From assembly GCF_001984155.1 (NCBI RefSeq), contig NZ_MTQO01000046.1, forward strand, positions 1-64,000: a stretch of 64,000 nt of DNA, given 5' to 3'. Shown here piece by piece: positions 1 to 6,920 of the stretch. Source of the stretch: Actinosynnema sp. ALI-1.44. GTDB lineage: Bacteria; Actinomycetota; Actinomycetes; Mycobacteriales; Pseudonocardiaceae. Every line of letters begins with the position of its first letter. The stretch's first letter is position 1. The notes beneath the pieces were generated by a model, which saw nothing but the letters and a program-made list of their open reading frames with translations, did not search any database and had not been told where the DNA came from. Made by a program: the position numbers and the translations under genes.

Positions 1-94
1 AACGGGATCCCAGCGCAGTCGGTCAGCACGTGGATCTTCGATCCGGTCTTGCCGCGGTCGACTGGGTTCGTCCCGGTCATAGGTCCCCTTTTTT
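1..94 (-). CDS. IS5 family transposase, OrfB part (partial)
   Basis: In the -1 frame after the A6 run the complement strand reads GTNPVDRGKTGSKIH followed by VLTDCAGIP, then leaves the window. This is the conserved start of the DDE domain in IS5 transposases (PVDRGK.GSK.H.L.D..G.P). It is truncated by the window edge. The expression route through frameshifting is inferred from the slippery run. Confidence 0.75.
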
Positions 95-448
95 GGCCCT
101 GACCGATGCTCCGTCCAGGACCGCCCGTGACCAGTCGATCAGGCCCTGGCTGCCCAACTCGTCCAGCACCGCGCGGTGCAACCGACGCCACAAACCGGCT
201 TTGGTCCACTCGGTGAACCGACGATGTGCCGTGGGCACGGTGACCCCGAACGACAACGGCAACAGCCGCCAGGCGCAACCACTGGTCAACACGAACACGA
301 TCGCGGTGAACACCGCACGATCATCCACCGGCGCGGTCCCGCCGCCCTGCGGACGTACACCAAACCCTGGAATCAACGGCCGCGCCAACGCCCACAACTC
401 ATCCGGCACCAACCGCCGCGACAGATCATCCACCACCTGAATGATCAT
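77..448 (-). CDS. IS5 family transposase, OrfA part
   Basis: This 123-residue reading frame starts at ATG 448 and stops at 77-79. It has the N-terminal IS5/DUF4096 pattern: a segment reading RRLVPDELWALARPLIPG, then GCAWRLLP and HRRFTEW. It ends AKKGDL directly after a run of six A (complement of 89-94). A -1 slip on that run continues into the OrfB frame, so the full transposase is probably a frameshift fusion, as known for several IS5 subgroups. The DDE catalytic residues are beyond the window. Confidence 0.85.
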   Translation of the reverse strand: MIIQVVDDLSRRLVPDELWALARPLIPGFGVRPQGGGTAPVDDRAVFTAIVFVLTSGCAWRLLPLSFGVTVPTAHRRFTEWTKAGLWRRLHRAVLDELGSQGLIDWSRAVLDGASVRAKKGDL

Positions 449-480
449 GACACACCATGATGAACCACGTGAGACACCCT

Positions 481-875
481 CTTGACACATCACGAGATCA
501 GCTTCGTGAAAGCGCGTAGCCTTGCCAGTGCCAGAGGCCCGGGACAAGCCTGCCGCGCGCGAACGGGTGAGCGTGCCGCAGGAGCGACGTCGTCGACGTA
601 CTCCGCGTCCACGATCGGATGGCACACAGCCGGTGACCGCACCGGCAGCGGTCAGGATCGTCGGCGGCCGTGCCGGTCCAGGCGTAGCTCGACCGGGCGA
701 GGGCGTGGTGCAGGAACTCTCGCCATATCCGCTGTCGCGGCCGCTGGCTTCCAGGCCGAAATGAGCGGTGCCCGCCGAGGTGTCGACGAGCTGCGTGACC
801 GGTGAGCCCGACCGCCGCGGCGGTGTATCGGCGGCCTCAGCTCCCACACTGAGCGCGTCGGCTGAATCTGCGGAT
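481..875. other. Gene-free stretch between IS end and MFS gene
   Basis: About 395 bases lie between the IS and the end of the MFS exporter gene. Open frames exist on both strands, but none has a recognisable domain, a good ribosome-binding site or a convincing start. It may be decayed DNA trapped between the IS and the operon. No clear hairpin terminator was seen after the MFS stop. Confidence 0.5.
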
Positions 876-2135
876 TCAGTCCGCAGCCGAGTCGATGATA
901 CGGACGGATGGTAGCAGTGCCACGGCAACGCTGACGGCGATCGCCAGTCCCGCGAGCAGTGCCAGTCCGCCTGCAACGCCAAGGCCCGCCGCGAGTGGCG
1001 CCGCGAGAATCTCACCAGCCGCGATTCCCCCGAGCGACGCGAGCGCCGAGTAAGACCCAACCCGTCCGATCCGGTCGCTGGGCACCTTCCGCTGCAGGGT
1101 GACGCTTTGGACAGATGCCGCGACCTGGCCGATGACGCCGGCGACCAGCATGGCCATCGACATGGGCATGAGCAGCCCTGCTGTCGGCGGCTGGTTCGCT
1201 GCGCCGAACGCGAGCACACCGAGCGGAGCCGCCAGCGAACACCCCATAGCCGCCACGGCGGTGGACAGGCGGACTCGGTCCTTCATCAGTGTGAAGACCA
1301 TGATCCCGGTGATACTGCCCGCGATCTGGAAAGCGTTGGCCAGCCCCAGGCCCGCGCGTCCGAAGGTGTCGTCGGCAACGATCAAGGCCAGGACTTGGAT
1401 CCCGCAGGCGAAACACGACATGTAGACCCACGTCACGAGCACGCAACCCGCGATCCACCGTGACGCGAGTACGTGAGTGAGTCCTTCCCTCAAAGAACGC
1501 CACATCCCGCTGCTGCTGTCCGTGGTGGTCGGAGGTTCGGGCAAGCACGCGTACATGATCCCGGCGAACAGAAACGTTCCTGCGTCGATCATCAGCGTCG
1601 TCGCCGGCCCGAAAGTCGCGATCAGCACGCCGCCGATACCCGTTCCGGTGAGCAATGCCATATCCATGCCGAACCTCGCGAAAGCGCCCGCGTCACGCAA
1701 CTGCTGATCAGGGACGACAAGGCGGAGCAACGCGTCGCTGGCAGGTCCGGCCAACGCCGCTGAGGATCCGTTGACGACCGACAACGCGAGCAGCAACGGC
1801 AGAGTCGCGTGACCGGACAGGAAGACCCACGCGCACACGAACTGGCTGACCGCTGACACGAAAGCCGACCACATCATGACGCGTCTGCGGATCGACCTGT
1901 CCGCGAGTGCTCCGCCGAATAGCACGAGCAGTAGGTTCGGCACGGAACGCGCCACGATCACTGCACTGAGGCTCGCTACTCCGCCAATCGCGTCCAGCAC
2001 CGCGAAACCGAGGGCCATGGGAGCCATCGCGTTGCCGAACCACGAAAGCGTACGCGCAGACCACAGAACCATGAACGGGCGATTCGTGAATAATGGCCGC
2101 CATCTGCGCGCGAAGGTGGAGCCGAGGGCAGTCAT
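876..2135 (-). CDS. MFS exporter of the biosynthetic operon
   Basis: A 419-residue major facilitator with about 12 hydrophobic segments. The N-terminal half reads NRPFMVLWSARTLSWFGNAM and the cytoplasmic loop carries LADRSIRRRVMMWS, the usual MFS D-R-x-x-R motif. It resembles the EntS/antibiotic-efflux branch. Its ATG overlaps the stop of the carbamoyltransferase gene by four bases (ATGA at 2132-2135), so the two are translationally coupled. By position it is the likely exporter and self-resistance protein for whatever the upstream genes make. The substrate is unknown. Confidence 0.85.
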   Translation of the reverse strand: MTALGSTFARRWRPLFTNRPFMVLWSARTLSWFGNAMAPMALGFAVLDAIGGVASLSAVIVARSVPNLLLVLFGGALADRSIRRRVMMWSAFVSAVSQFVCAWVFLSGHATLPLLLALSVVNGSSAALAGPASDALLRLVVPDQQLRDAGAFARFGMDMALLTGTGIGGVLIATFGPATTLMIDAGTFLFAGIMYACLPEPPTTTDSSSGMWRSLREGLTHVLASRWIAGCVLVTWVYMSCFACGIQVLALIVADDTFGRAGLGLANAFQIAGSITGIMVFTLMKDRVRLSTAVAAMGCSLAAPLGVLAFGAANQPPTAGLLMPMSMAMLVAGVIGQVAASVQSVTLQRKVPSDRIGRVGSYSALASLGGIAAGEILAAPLAAGLGVAGGLALLAGLAIAVSVAVALLPSVRIIDSAAD

Positions 2136-3784
2136 CCGAAGGCGTGGTTAGGCTGGACTTGGTACGGCCGCACTTCTCGTGCCGAGGACCGGTGGGTAAC
2201 CAGTGCGTCACCAAGCACCATGAAGTCCAACGACTGGCGGCTGAAGCAGTTCAGGGCGTCCGCAGCGGAGTTCACGATCGGTTCGCCCGGTCCGTTGAAG
2301 GAGGTGTTGATGAGGATCGGGGGCAGCCCGCCGGCCTCGAGCTCTGCGAGGATGCCCGCGAGAGCCGGGGCCAGCGATTTGTCGACGACTTGCGGCCGGG
2401 TGGAGCCGTCCATGTGAGTGGCGGCGGGCAGGAGTTCGCGTCCGAGCCCGGATGTCGCGGTATTACCGACCATGTAGCGTTCGCGGGCTGGTTGACGTGC
2501 CCAGAGCCTATCCGCGTAGTGCGGCAACGCAGCAGGTGCGAGAGGGCGCCATGGCTCACGCCCTTTGAGCGAGTTCACTACCTTCGCCATCTCGGTCGGT
2601 CTCGGCAGCGCGATGATGGACCTGTTCCCGAGGGCTCGGGGCCCCACCTCCGCGCGTCCGGTTGCCAGCGCGCCGATTCCCCCGGCCAGCAGCAGTTGCG
2701 CCACGTCCGGCGGTGTGAAGTCGCTGATGACCAGGTTCCTGCTGGCCAACTCGGCGGAGGAGGGCACCGGCCCTGGTTCGGGGCCGAGGTAAGGGGAGTG
2801 TTCAACCCTGCCATGCGCTGGTGGCGTCACGATCCAGGCCGCACCGAGCGCGACTCCGGCGTCGTGCGGCCACGGCGGGATGAACACTGGCTCCGGCAAC
2901 CGACCGTTGGCCACCGAGTTGAGCGCCACGCCGCCGGCGACGCACAGGTTCTGCTCACCTGAGAGGCACACGGCGTCTGTGTACAGCTGGCGATACACCT
3001 CTTCCACCGTGCGCTGCGCGGACGCGGCCAGCATCGTCGCAATCTGGTCGTCGCACAGTTGATCGCGATCCTTTGTGATGGAGGTGAACGTGCGCCCGAA
3101 GTACTCCTCCCACCGGTGAAGAAGCTCCACATAGGCCATGTTGTCCTGCAGGGCGGCAAGTGGACGGCTGGTACCGGGGAGCAGGTCACCGAGCGGGAAC
3201 ACCTCGCTGTGCCTGCCCGGCGAATACGGGGCCAGCCCCATGGTCTTCCCGCACTCCAGCGTGCTGAAACCAAGAGTGGTCGTGGCTGCCTCGTACATCG
3301 CGCCAATCGAGTAGCTCGTCGGCCAGGACCGGAGAAGGTGCGGGCCGTGCTGCTGCCTGTCCATGCGGAAAATCGAGATGGACTGACGTTCTCCGCTGCC
3401 GTCGACCACAAGCACGCCCGCACTGTCGAACCCCGACGCGTAGAAGGCCGACGCCGCGTGCGCGACGTGGTGTTGCACGAACTCCACCGGGAGAGGGCTG
3501 GTTGCCGCGTCGTCGCCGAACAGCGCGCACAACAGCTCACGGCGGGTGTTGTCGGTCCAGTGGACTACGGCCGGGATGTCCCAGCCGACCGTCAGGACAT
3601 CCAGATCTCGCCAGTGTATTCCCGCGAGGTCGAGGCAATAACGGGCCGCGTTCACCGGGTAGCTGTTCCTGGCGTGCTTTTGCCTGGTGAACCGCTCCTC
3701 CTCGGCCATTGCCAGTACCTGTCCGTCCATGACCAGTGCCGCGCAGGGGTCGTGCCATTTCCAGTTGATGCCAAGGGTGAACAC
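2132..3784 (-). CDS. NodU/CmcH-type O-carbamoyltransferase
   Basis: About 550 residues. The family transfers a carbamoyl group from carbamoyl phosphate, via a carbamoyl-adenylate, to a hydroxyl of a natural product or sugar. Visible features are the N-terminal start FTLGINWKWHDPCAAL, the metal/ATP-site histidines in VQHHVAHAASAFY, the VVDGSGE phosphate motif, and the C-terminal domain with EVGPRALGNRSI, REPWRPLAPA and INTSFNGPGEP. I place the start at GTG 3784, preceded by GGGGAG at five bases; longer frames upstream would run into the mini-gene. It follows the mini-gene by 109 bases and overlaps the MFS gene. The acceptor is not known; a sugar added by the neighbouring glycosyltransferase or the peptide itself are candidates. 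Confidence 0.9.
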   Translation of the reverse strand: MFTLGINWKWHDPCAALVMDGQVLAMAEEERFTRQKHARNSYPVNAARYCLDLAGIHWRDLDVLTVGWDIPAVVHWTDNTRRELLCALFGDDAATSPLPVEFVQHHVAHAASAFYASGFDSAGVLVVDGSGERQSISIFRMDRQQHGPHLLRSWPTSYSIGAMYEAATTTLGFSTLECGKTMGLAPYSPGRHSEVFPLGDLLPGTSRPLAALQDNMAYVELLHRWEEYFGRTFTSITKDRDQLCDDQIATMLAASAQRTVEEVYRQLYTDAVCLSGEQNLCVAGGVALNSVANGRLPEPVFIPPWPHDAGVALGAAWIVTPPAHGRVEHSPYLGPEPGPVPSSAELASRNLVISDFTPPDVAQLLLAGGIGALATGRAEVGPRALGNRSIIALPRPTEMAKVVNSLKGREPWRPLAPAALPHYADRLWARQPARERYMVGNTATSGLGRELLPAATHMDGSTRPQVVDKSLAPALAGILAELEAGGLPPILINTSFNGPGEPIVNSAADALNCFSRQSLDFMVLGDALVTHRSSAREVRPYQVQPNHAFG

Positions 3785-3893
3785 GGTGTCTCCCCGAGGT
3801 TTCGTGCGGATGATGCCGGGTTGGCGTGTGTGGAGGAACGGCGTGGTGGAGGAACAGTCCTGTCGCTCCACCACGCTGCGGACATCGCGTTAA

Positions 3894-3971
3894 CTAGTGC
3901 GCGCAGGTCCACGTGTAGCGTCCGCCCATGCGGAGCGTGCGGCGGATCTTCCTCAGTACGGTTCTTGCCAT
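3894..3971 (-). CDS. 25-residue peptide gene, candidate RiPP precursor
   Basis: ATG at 3971, stop TAG at 3894-3896. The SD sequence GGAGGTGA ends seven bases before the ATG and is nearly a full complement of the 16S tail, stronger than that of any neighbour. The peptide has a strongly basic N-terminal part (Arg/Lys at 3, 7, 8, 10, 11 and 14), then MGG at 15-17, then the C-terminal octapeptide RYTWTCAH with Tyr19, Trp21, Cys23 and His25. It lies 36 bases after the glycosyltransferase stop and before the carbamoyltransferase, in an operon led by a P450. Known P450-RiPP precursors (biarylitides, atropopeptides) are also tiny and end in aromatic residues. No homologue is recognised, and the alternative is a short translated leader for the downstream gene. 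Confidence 0.55.
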   Translation of the reverse strand: MARTVLRKIRRTLRMGGRYTWTCAH

Positions 3972-3990
3972 TGCAGGTTCACCTCCCCTC
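3972..3990 (-). promoter_or_regulatory. Near-perfect Shine-Dalgarno of the mini-gene
   Basis: On the minus strand GAGGGGAGGTGA is followed by seven bases and the ATG at 3971. It matches eight consecutive anti-SD positions (GGAGGTGA). This is the main evidence that the short frame is translated. Confidence 0.7.
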
Positions 3991-4007
3991 GGGAGCCGTC
4001 GGTGGAT

Positions 4008-5063
4008 TCACCTGACGAGACCGATCGCCAGTGCGGCGATCTTGCTGGGATCGGCCCAGGAAAGGCCGAGGTCGTTGACGTCGCGAAGGTCGTTCGAAGC
4101 GGCTACGTCGTCGGCGAATGCGCGATCGACGTCGTCGTCGACGCATCTGTGCACTGCCACGTTCAAGCCCGCGAGGTAGTTCATTCGCGCGTGTGCCAGC
4201 CAGTCCGCCCGCGATGTGTAGGCGATGGTCGGGGTTCCGGCGCGCAACGATTCCAGCGCCACCGTCCCGGCGCAGGCGAGAACGAGGTCGGCGGCCTTTG
4301 CCAGCAGACGCGTGTGGTTGGTGAAGAGGATCCACTTCACCTCACCGGCTGAGGTGGCGTCAGACCAATTGGCTGGCTTCTCACCAACTACGACGAGGAG
4401 CGAGTCGGAGCGGGATCCGGTCCGCCAGTGATCGACCGCCTCCTGGAGCATCCGCAAGCGGATCGCGCCCTTGCTTGTGTGCGGTGATCCGTGAAGCAGG
4501 ACTGTGATCGTCGCGTCGGCAGGCAGGCCGAGTGCGGCTCGTGCCTGGAGCCGCGTGCAGGTCTCGACCGCGACCAACGGACCGAGGAAGTCGACATGCG
4601 GCGCGATCTCGGGCGGTGTCGGATGCAACGAGTACCAGTCCGGGACCGCGAAACGCATCTGCGACTGTCCGATCGCACCGCGGATGAAGCGGAAGTAACG
4701 GGATGTGGCGAAGGTGCAGGCCATGAACAGGCAGGGCAGTTCCATCTCGACGCAGAGCGCGGGTACGTAGAACAGCTCGTCGACGATGACAAGATCGATG
4801 CTGTCGGCGCGCCGGGCCAGCATGCGGGCGACCTTGCGGCGCGTCGACCACGAATGGTCGTTGTCGTCTGTCCACTTCGCGTCGATGTGCCCTACGCCAG
4901 ACCTGCGGAGGTATTCGCCTCCGCTGCCACCAGTCACCAGTTCTGTTGTCGCGGGTGCCGTGGTTATGCCTCGCATCGACTCGAGGACGTGCGTCGCTCG
5001 AACTGCGTGGCCGTAACCGAACCCGCGACAAAGATACGCAACTCGATTCGCCAAGTCCTTCAC
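4008..5063 (-). CDS. UDP-sugar-type glycosyltransferase (GT-B)
   Basis: 351 residues. The start is GTG 5063, which overlaps the P450 stop as GTGA. The N-terminus reads YLCRGFGYGHAVRATHVLES, the Gly-rich acceptor-side loop of MurG/MJ1255-like GT-B enzymes. The C-terminal half has ITVLLHGSPHTSKG and the donor-binding stretch LLAKAADLVLACAGTVALES followed by GTPTIAY. It lacks a signal peptide, so it is cytoplasmic. Placed between the P450 and the mini-gene, it probably glycosylates the operon's product. Donor sugar and acceptor cannot be told from sequence. Confidence 0.82.
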   Translation of the reverse strand: MKDLANRVAYLCRGFGYGHAVRATHVLESMRGITTAPATTELVTGGSGGEYLRRSGVGHIDAKWTDDNDHSWSTRRKVARMLARRADSIDLVIVDELFYVPALCVEMELPCLFMACTFATSRYFRFIRGAIGQSQMRFAVPDWYSLHPTPPEIAPHVDFLGPLVAVETCTRLQARAALGLPADATITVLLHGSPHTSKGAIRLRMLQEAVDHWRTGSRSDSLLVVVGEKPANWSDATSAGEVKWILFTNHTRLLAKAADLVLACAGTVALESLRAGTPTIAYTSRADWLAHARMNYLAGLNVAVHRCVDDDVDRAFADDVAASNDLRDVNDLGLSWADPSKIAALAIGLVR

Positions 5064-6331
5064 CCCAGCTTGGTGATACCGGCCTCGAAATGCCGAGGGA
5101 CCAACAGGGTTCGCACGTCCGGCGTCGCGTCCAGTTCCACGGTCGTCAACCTGTGTGCACGCAGGAACACGATGAGCATCGTGACAATCTCGATCATCCC
5201 GAGGTGCGACCCGATGCACACGCGAGGGCCTGCTCCGAACGGGAGGAAGATGCCTTTGCGCATGCCGTTGGCCTCGAGCCAGCGCCGCGGCTCGAACGAG
5301 TCGGCCATGTCCCATTCTTTAGCGTCACGATGTATGCTGAACAGGATTATGTTGATCGTGGTTTCTGGTGCCACCGTCAAATCCGGCAGCCGGATTTCCG
5401 AACCGGCCACGCGGGCTATCAGCCAGGCGGGCGGGTACAACCGGAGCACTTCGTACACCATCGCGGTGATGATTGGCGCGTCCTCGAGGATGTTCGACGT
5501 GATCGGCGCGCCGATTGCTTCCTTTCTCGCCATGGCCGCGAATTCGTCGTCGCGCTCGAGCATCGCCAGCGACCACGAAAGCGCCGCGCCAGGTACTCCG
5601 AACGAGGCGAGCAAGCAGACTTGTACCGCGTCTACGACCTGCTTGCGGCTGGCACCCGTGCCGTTGGCTATCGCATCGAGCAGATTTTCGGACTCGGTCT
5701 TCCCGGAACCCTGGCGGTTGGTGACAATCTCGTCGACGCGGGCCCGCAGCGCACGGGATCGCCTGCGCTGCCTGCGTACTCGTGGCAGCGGCAGCCATCC
5801 TGGCAGAACCTGTGAACTGTTCATGATCGGCAGGTTGGCGTGCACGGATGTCCGGACCATCTCGGCGACCTGGGACCCGTGCCTGCCGAACGTGAGTTCG
5901 GCCATGACCTGCCCGGACGCCATTTTCAGCACTTCTGTCACGTCCACTCGACTGCCTTCGACGGTGCGCAGGTACGAGGCAAACGCTTCCTCGACCGCAG
6001 TGGCGTGCTCGGCCGCGCGGCGGCGTTTCATGTGCTGGAGCGCGTTGTGCCTGGCGGGCATCCAGTCACTCGTGTACTGCTTGGCGGCGTCCAGCGGGCA
6101 CCTGGCGGCATACAGGTCAGGGTTGACGAAGTTCGTCCGATTGGTGTCGGCGAGGATCTTCTTCGCACTCGGCCCGTCTGTGATGACGACTTCGTAGTCG
6201 TCCAGGCGAAAATTCTTGCCGTCGGCCTTCCGGCGTTTCTGGATGTAGCCGAGGCGGTCACGGTCGTATGCTTGAATTTCCTTGCGATATGCCAACAGTG
6301 CGCGGAGCTCGTCCCGAGCGCTTCGTAACAT
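5060..6331 (-). CDS. Cytochrome P450, unusual I-helix
   Basis: 423 residues, ATG 6331 after AGGAG at six bases. The heme loop FLPFGAGPRVCIG places the thiolate Cys at about 372. The K-helix ExxR is EVLR before LYPPAWLIAR, and the meander has FEPRRW. The I-helix, which normally carries A/G-G-x-D/E-T, reads LLASFGVPGAALSW, so the acid-alcohol pair used for proton delivery is replaced by V-P-G. This suggests chemistry other than simple hydroxylation, such as phenol or indole coupling, but that is inference. First gene of the operon; it needs a ferredoxin supplied from elsewhere, as none is nearby. Confidence 0.9.
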   Translation of the reverse strand: MLRSARDELRALLAYRKEIQAYDRDRLGYIQKRRKADGKNFRLDDYEVVITDGPSAKKILADTNRTNFVNPDLYAARCPLDAAKQYTSDWMPARHNALQHMKRRRAAEHATAVEEAFASYLRTVEGSRVDVTEVLKMASGQVMAELTFGRHGSQVAEMVRTSVHANLPIMNSSQVLPGWLPLPRVRRQRRRSRALRARVDEIVTNRQGSGKTESENLLDAIANGTGASRKQVVDAVQVCLLASFGVPGAALSWSLAMLERDDEFAAMARKEAIGAPITSNILEDAPIITAMVYEVLRLYPPAWLIARVAGSEIRLPDLTVAPETTINIILFSIHRDAKEWDMADSFEPRRWLEANGMRKGIFLPFGAGPRVCIGSHLGMIEIVTMLIVFLRAHRLTTVELDATPDVRTLLVPRHFEAGITKLG

Positions 6332-6920
6332 CGACCGCTCCTGTGAGTGCCGTTCGCGAGAATGTGCGGATATCGGACGCGTCAGGTCCGGTCACGGAAC
6401 AAAGCGACTGCTGCCGGCCGGTGAGCGCAGCCCGATCCTGACGAAAAATCTCGTGGCAACCATGCCAAGCGGGCGTTGACGGCGCAAGGACTTCGGGCGC
6501 GGTCGCTGTCCCGAGATGCACGGACCCGTGTCAAGCAGGCATTTCTCGCTGGCGTGGGACATGGCCTACCGATTCGGGGCGCCTGCGGCTTGGGGAAGTC
6601 GCTGGCTTTGCCCGGCACTGCGAGTCAGCTCGCGCGGCATCTCACGAGGCCAAAGATTGACGCGCGCCAAGTTATTCCGATCTTGGTCGGAAACCGGCAA
6701 ACACACGCGCTACGAGCGGCCCGAAGCAATCCAGTCGGTCAGGTTCCCTCGATACCGCGATCGATTAGTTCGCAAACTGGCCAGGGAGTCGTGCCGGGGC
6801 ACGTGCAAACGACTTCGAACATTCACAACTCTGGATGTGACAGTCAAAGCTTTGTGGCGCTAGCGTTTTAACGCTTTGTGGCGCATGCCCACGTTGGGTT
6901 CTGTGTTCGACGGAATGAGC
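6332..6920. other. 589-base gene-free region upstream of the P450 operon
   Basis: No gene could be supported on either strand. It should hold the promoter of the P450 operon; a TTGACA hexamer lies on the minus strand at 6529-6534 without a good -10 element. The right end carries a 12-bp direct repeat (see 6849-6884). Base composition is less GC-rich than in the flanking genes. Confidence 0.5.
6849..6884. repeat. 12-bp direct repeat flanking a small palindrome
   Basis: GCTTTGTGGCGC occurs at 6849-6860 and again at 6873-6884, 24 bases apart. Between them the arms AGCG and CGCT flank TTTTAA. It lies just after the stop of the HTH/glycosidase-like gene and upstream of the P450 operon. It could be a regulator site or part of a terminator. 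Confidence 0.5.

Larger units (their letters stand above)
1..480 (-). mobile_element. IS5-type insertion sequence, one end only
   Basis: The IS enters from the left edge and is read leftward. It carries an OrfA/OrfB transposase pair joined by a slippery A-run. The end nearest the rest of the window lies somewhere about 450-480; the terminal inverted repeat cannot be proved because the other end is outside the window. It borders the P450/carbamoyltransferase operon, consistent with an accessory region. Confidence 0.75.

Noticed and set aside
6382-6871. Overlapping open frames on both strands upstream of the P450 gene
   Set aside because: No domains, no ribosome-binding sites and base use unlike neighbouring genes. 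Treated as intergenic DNA.
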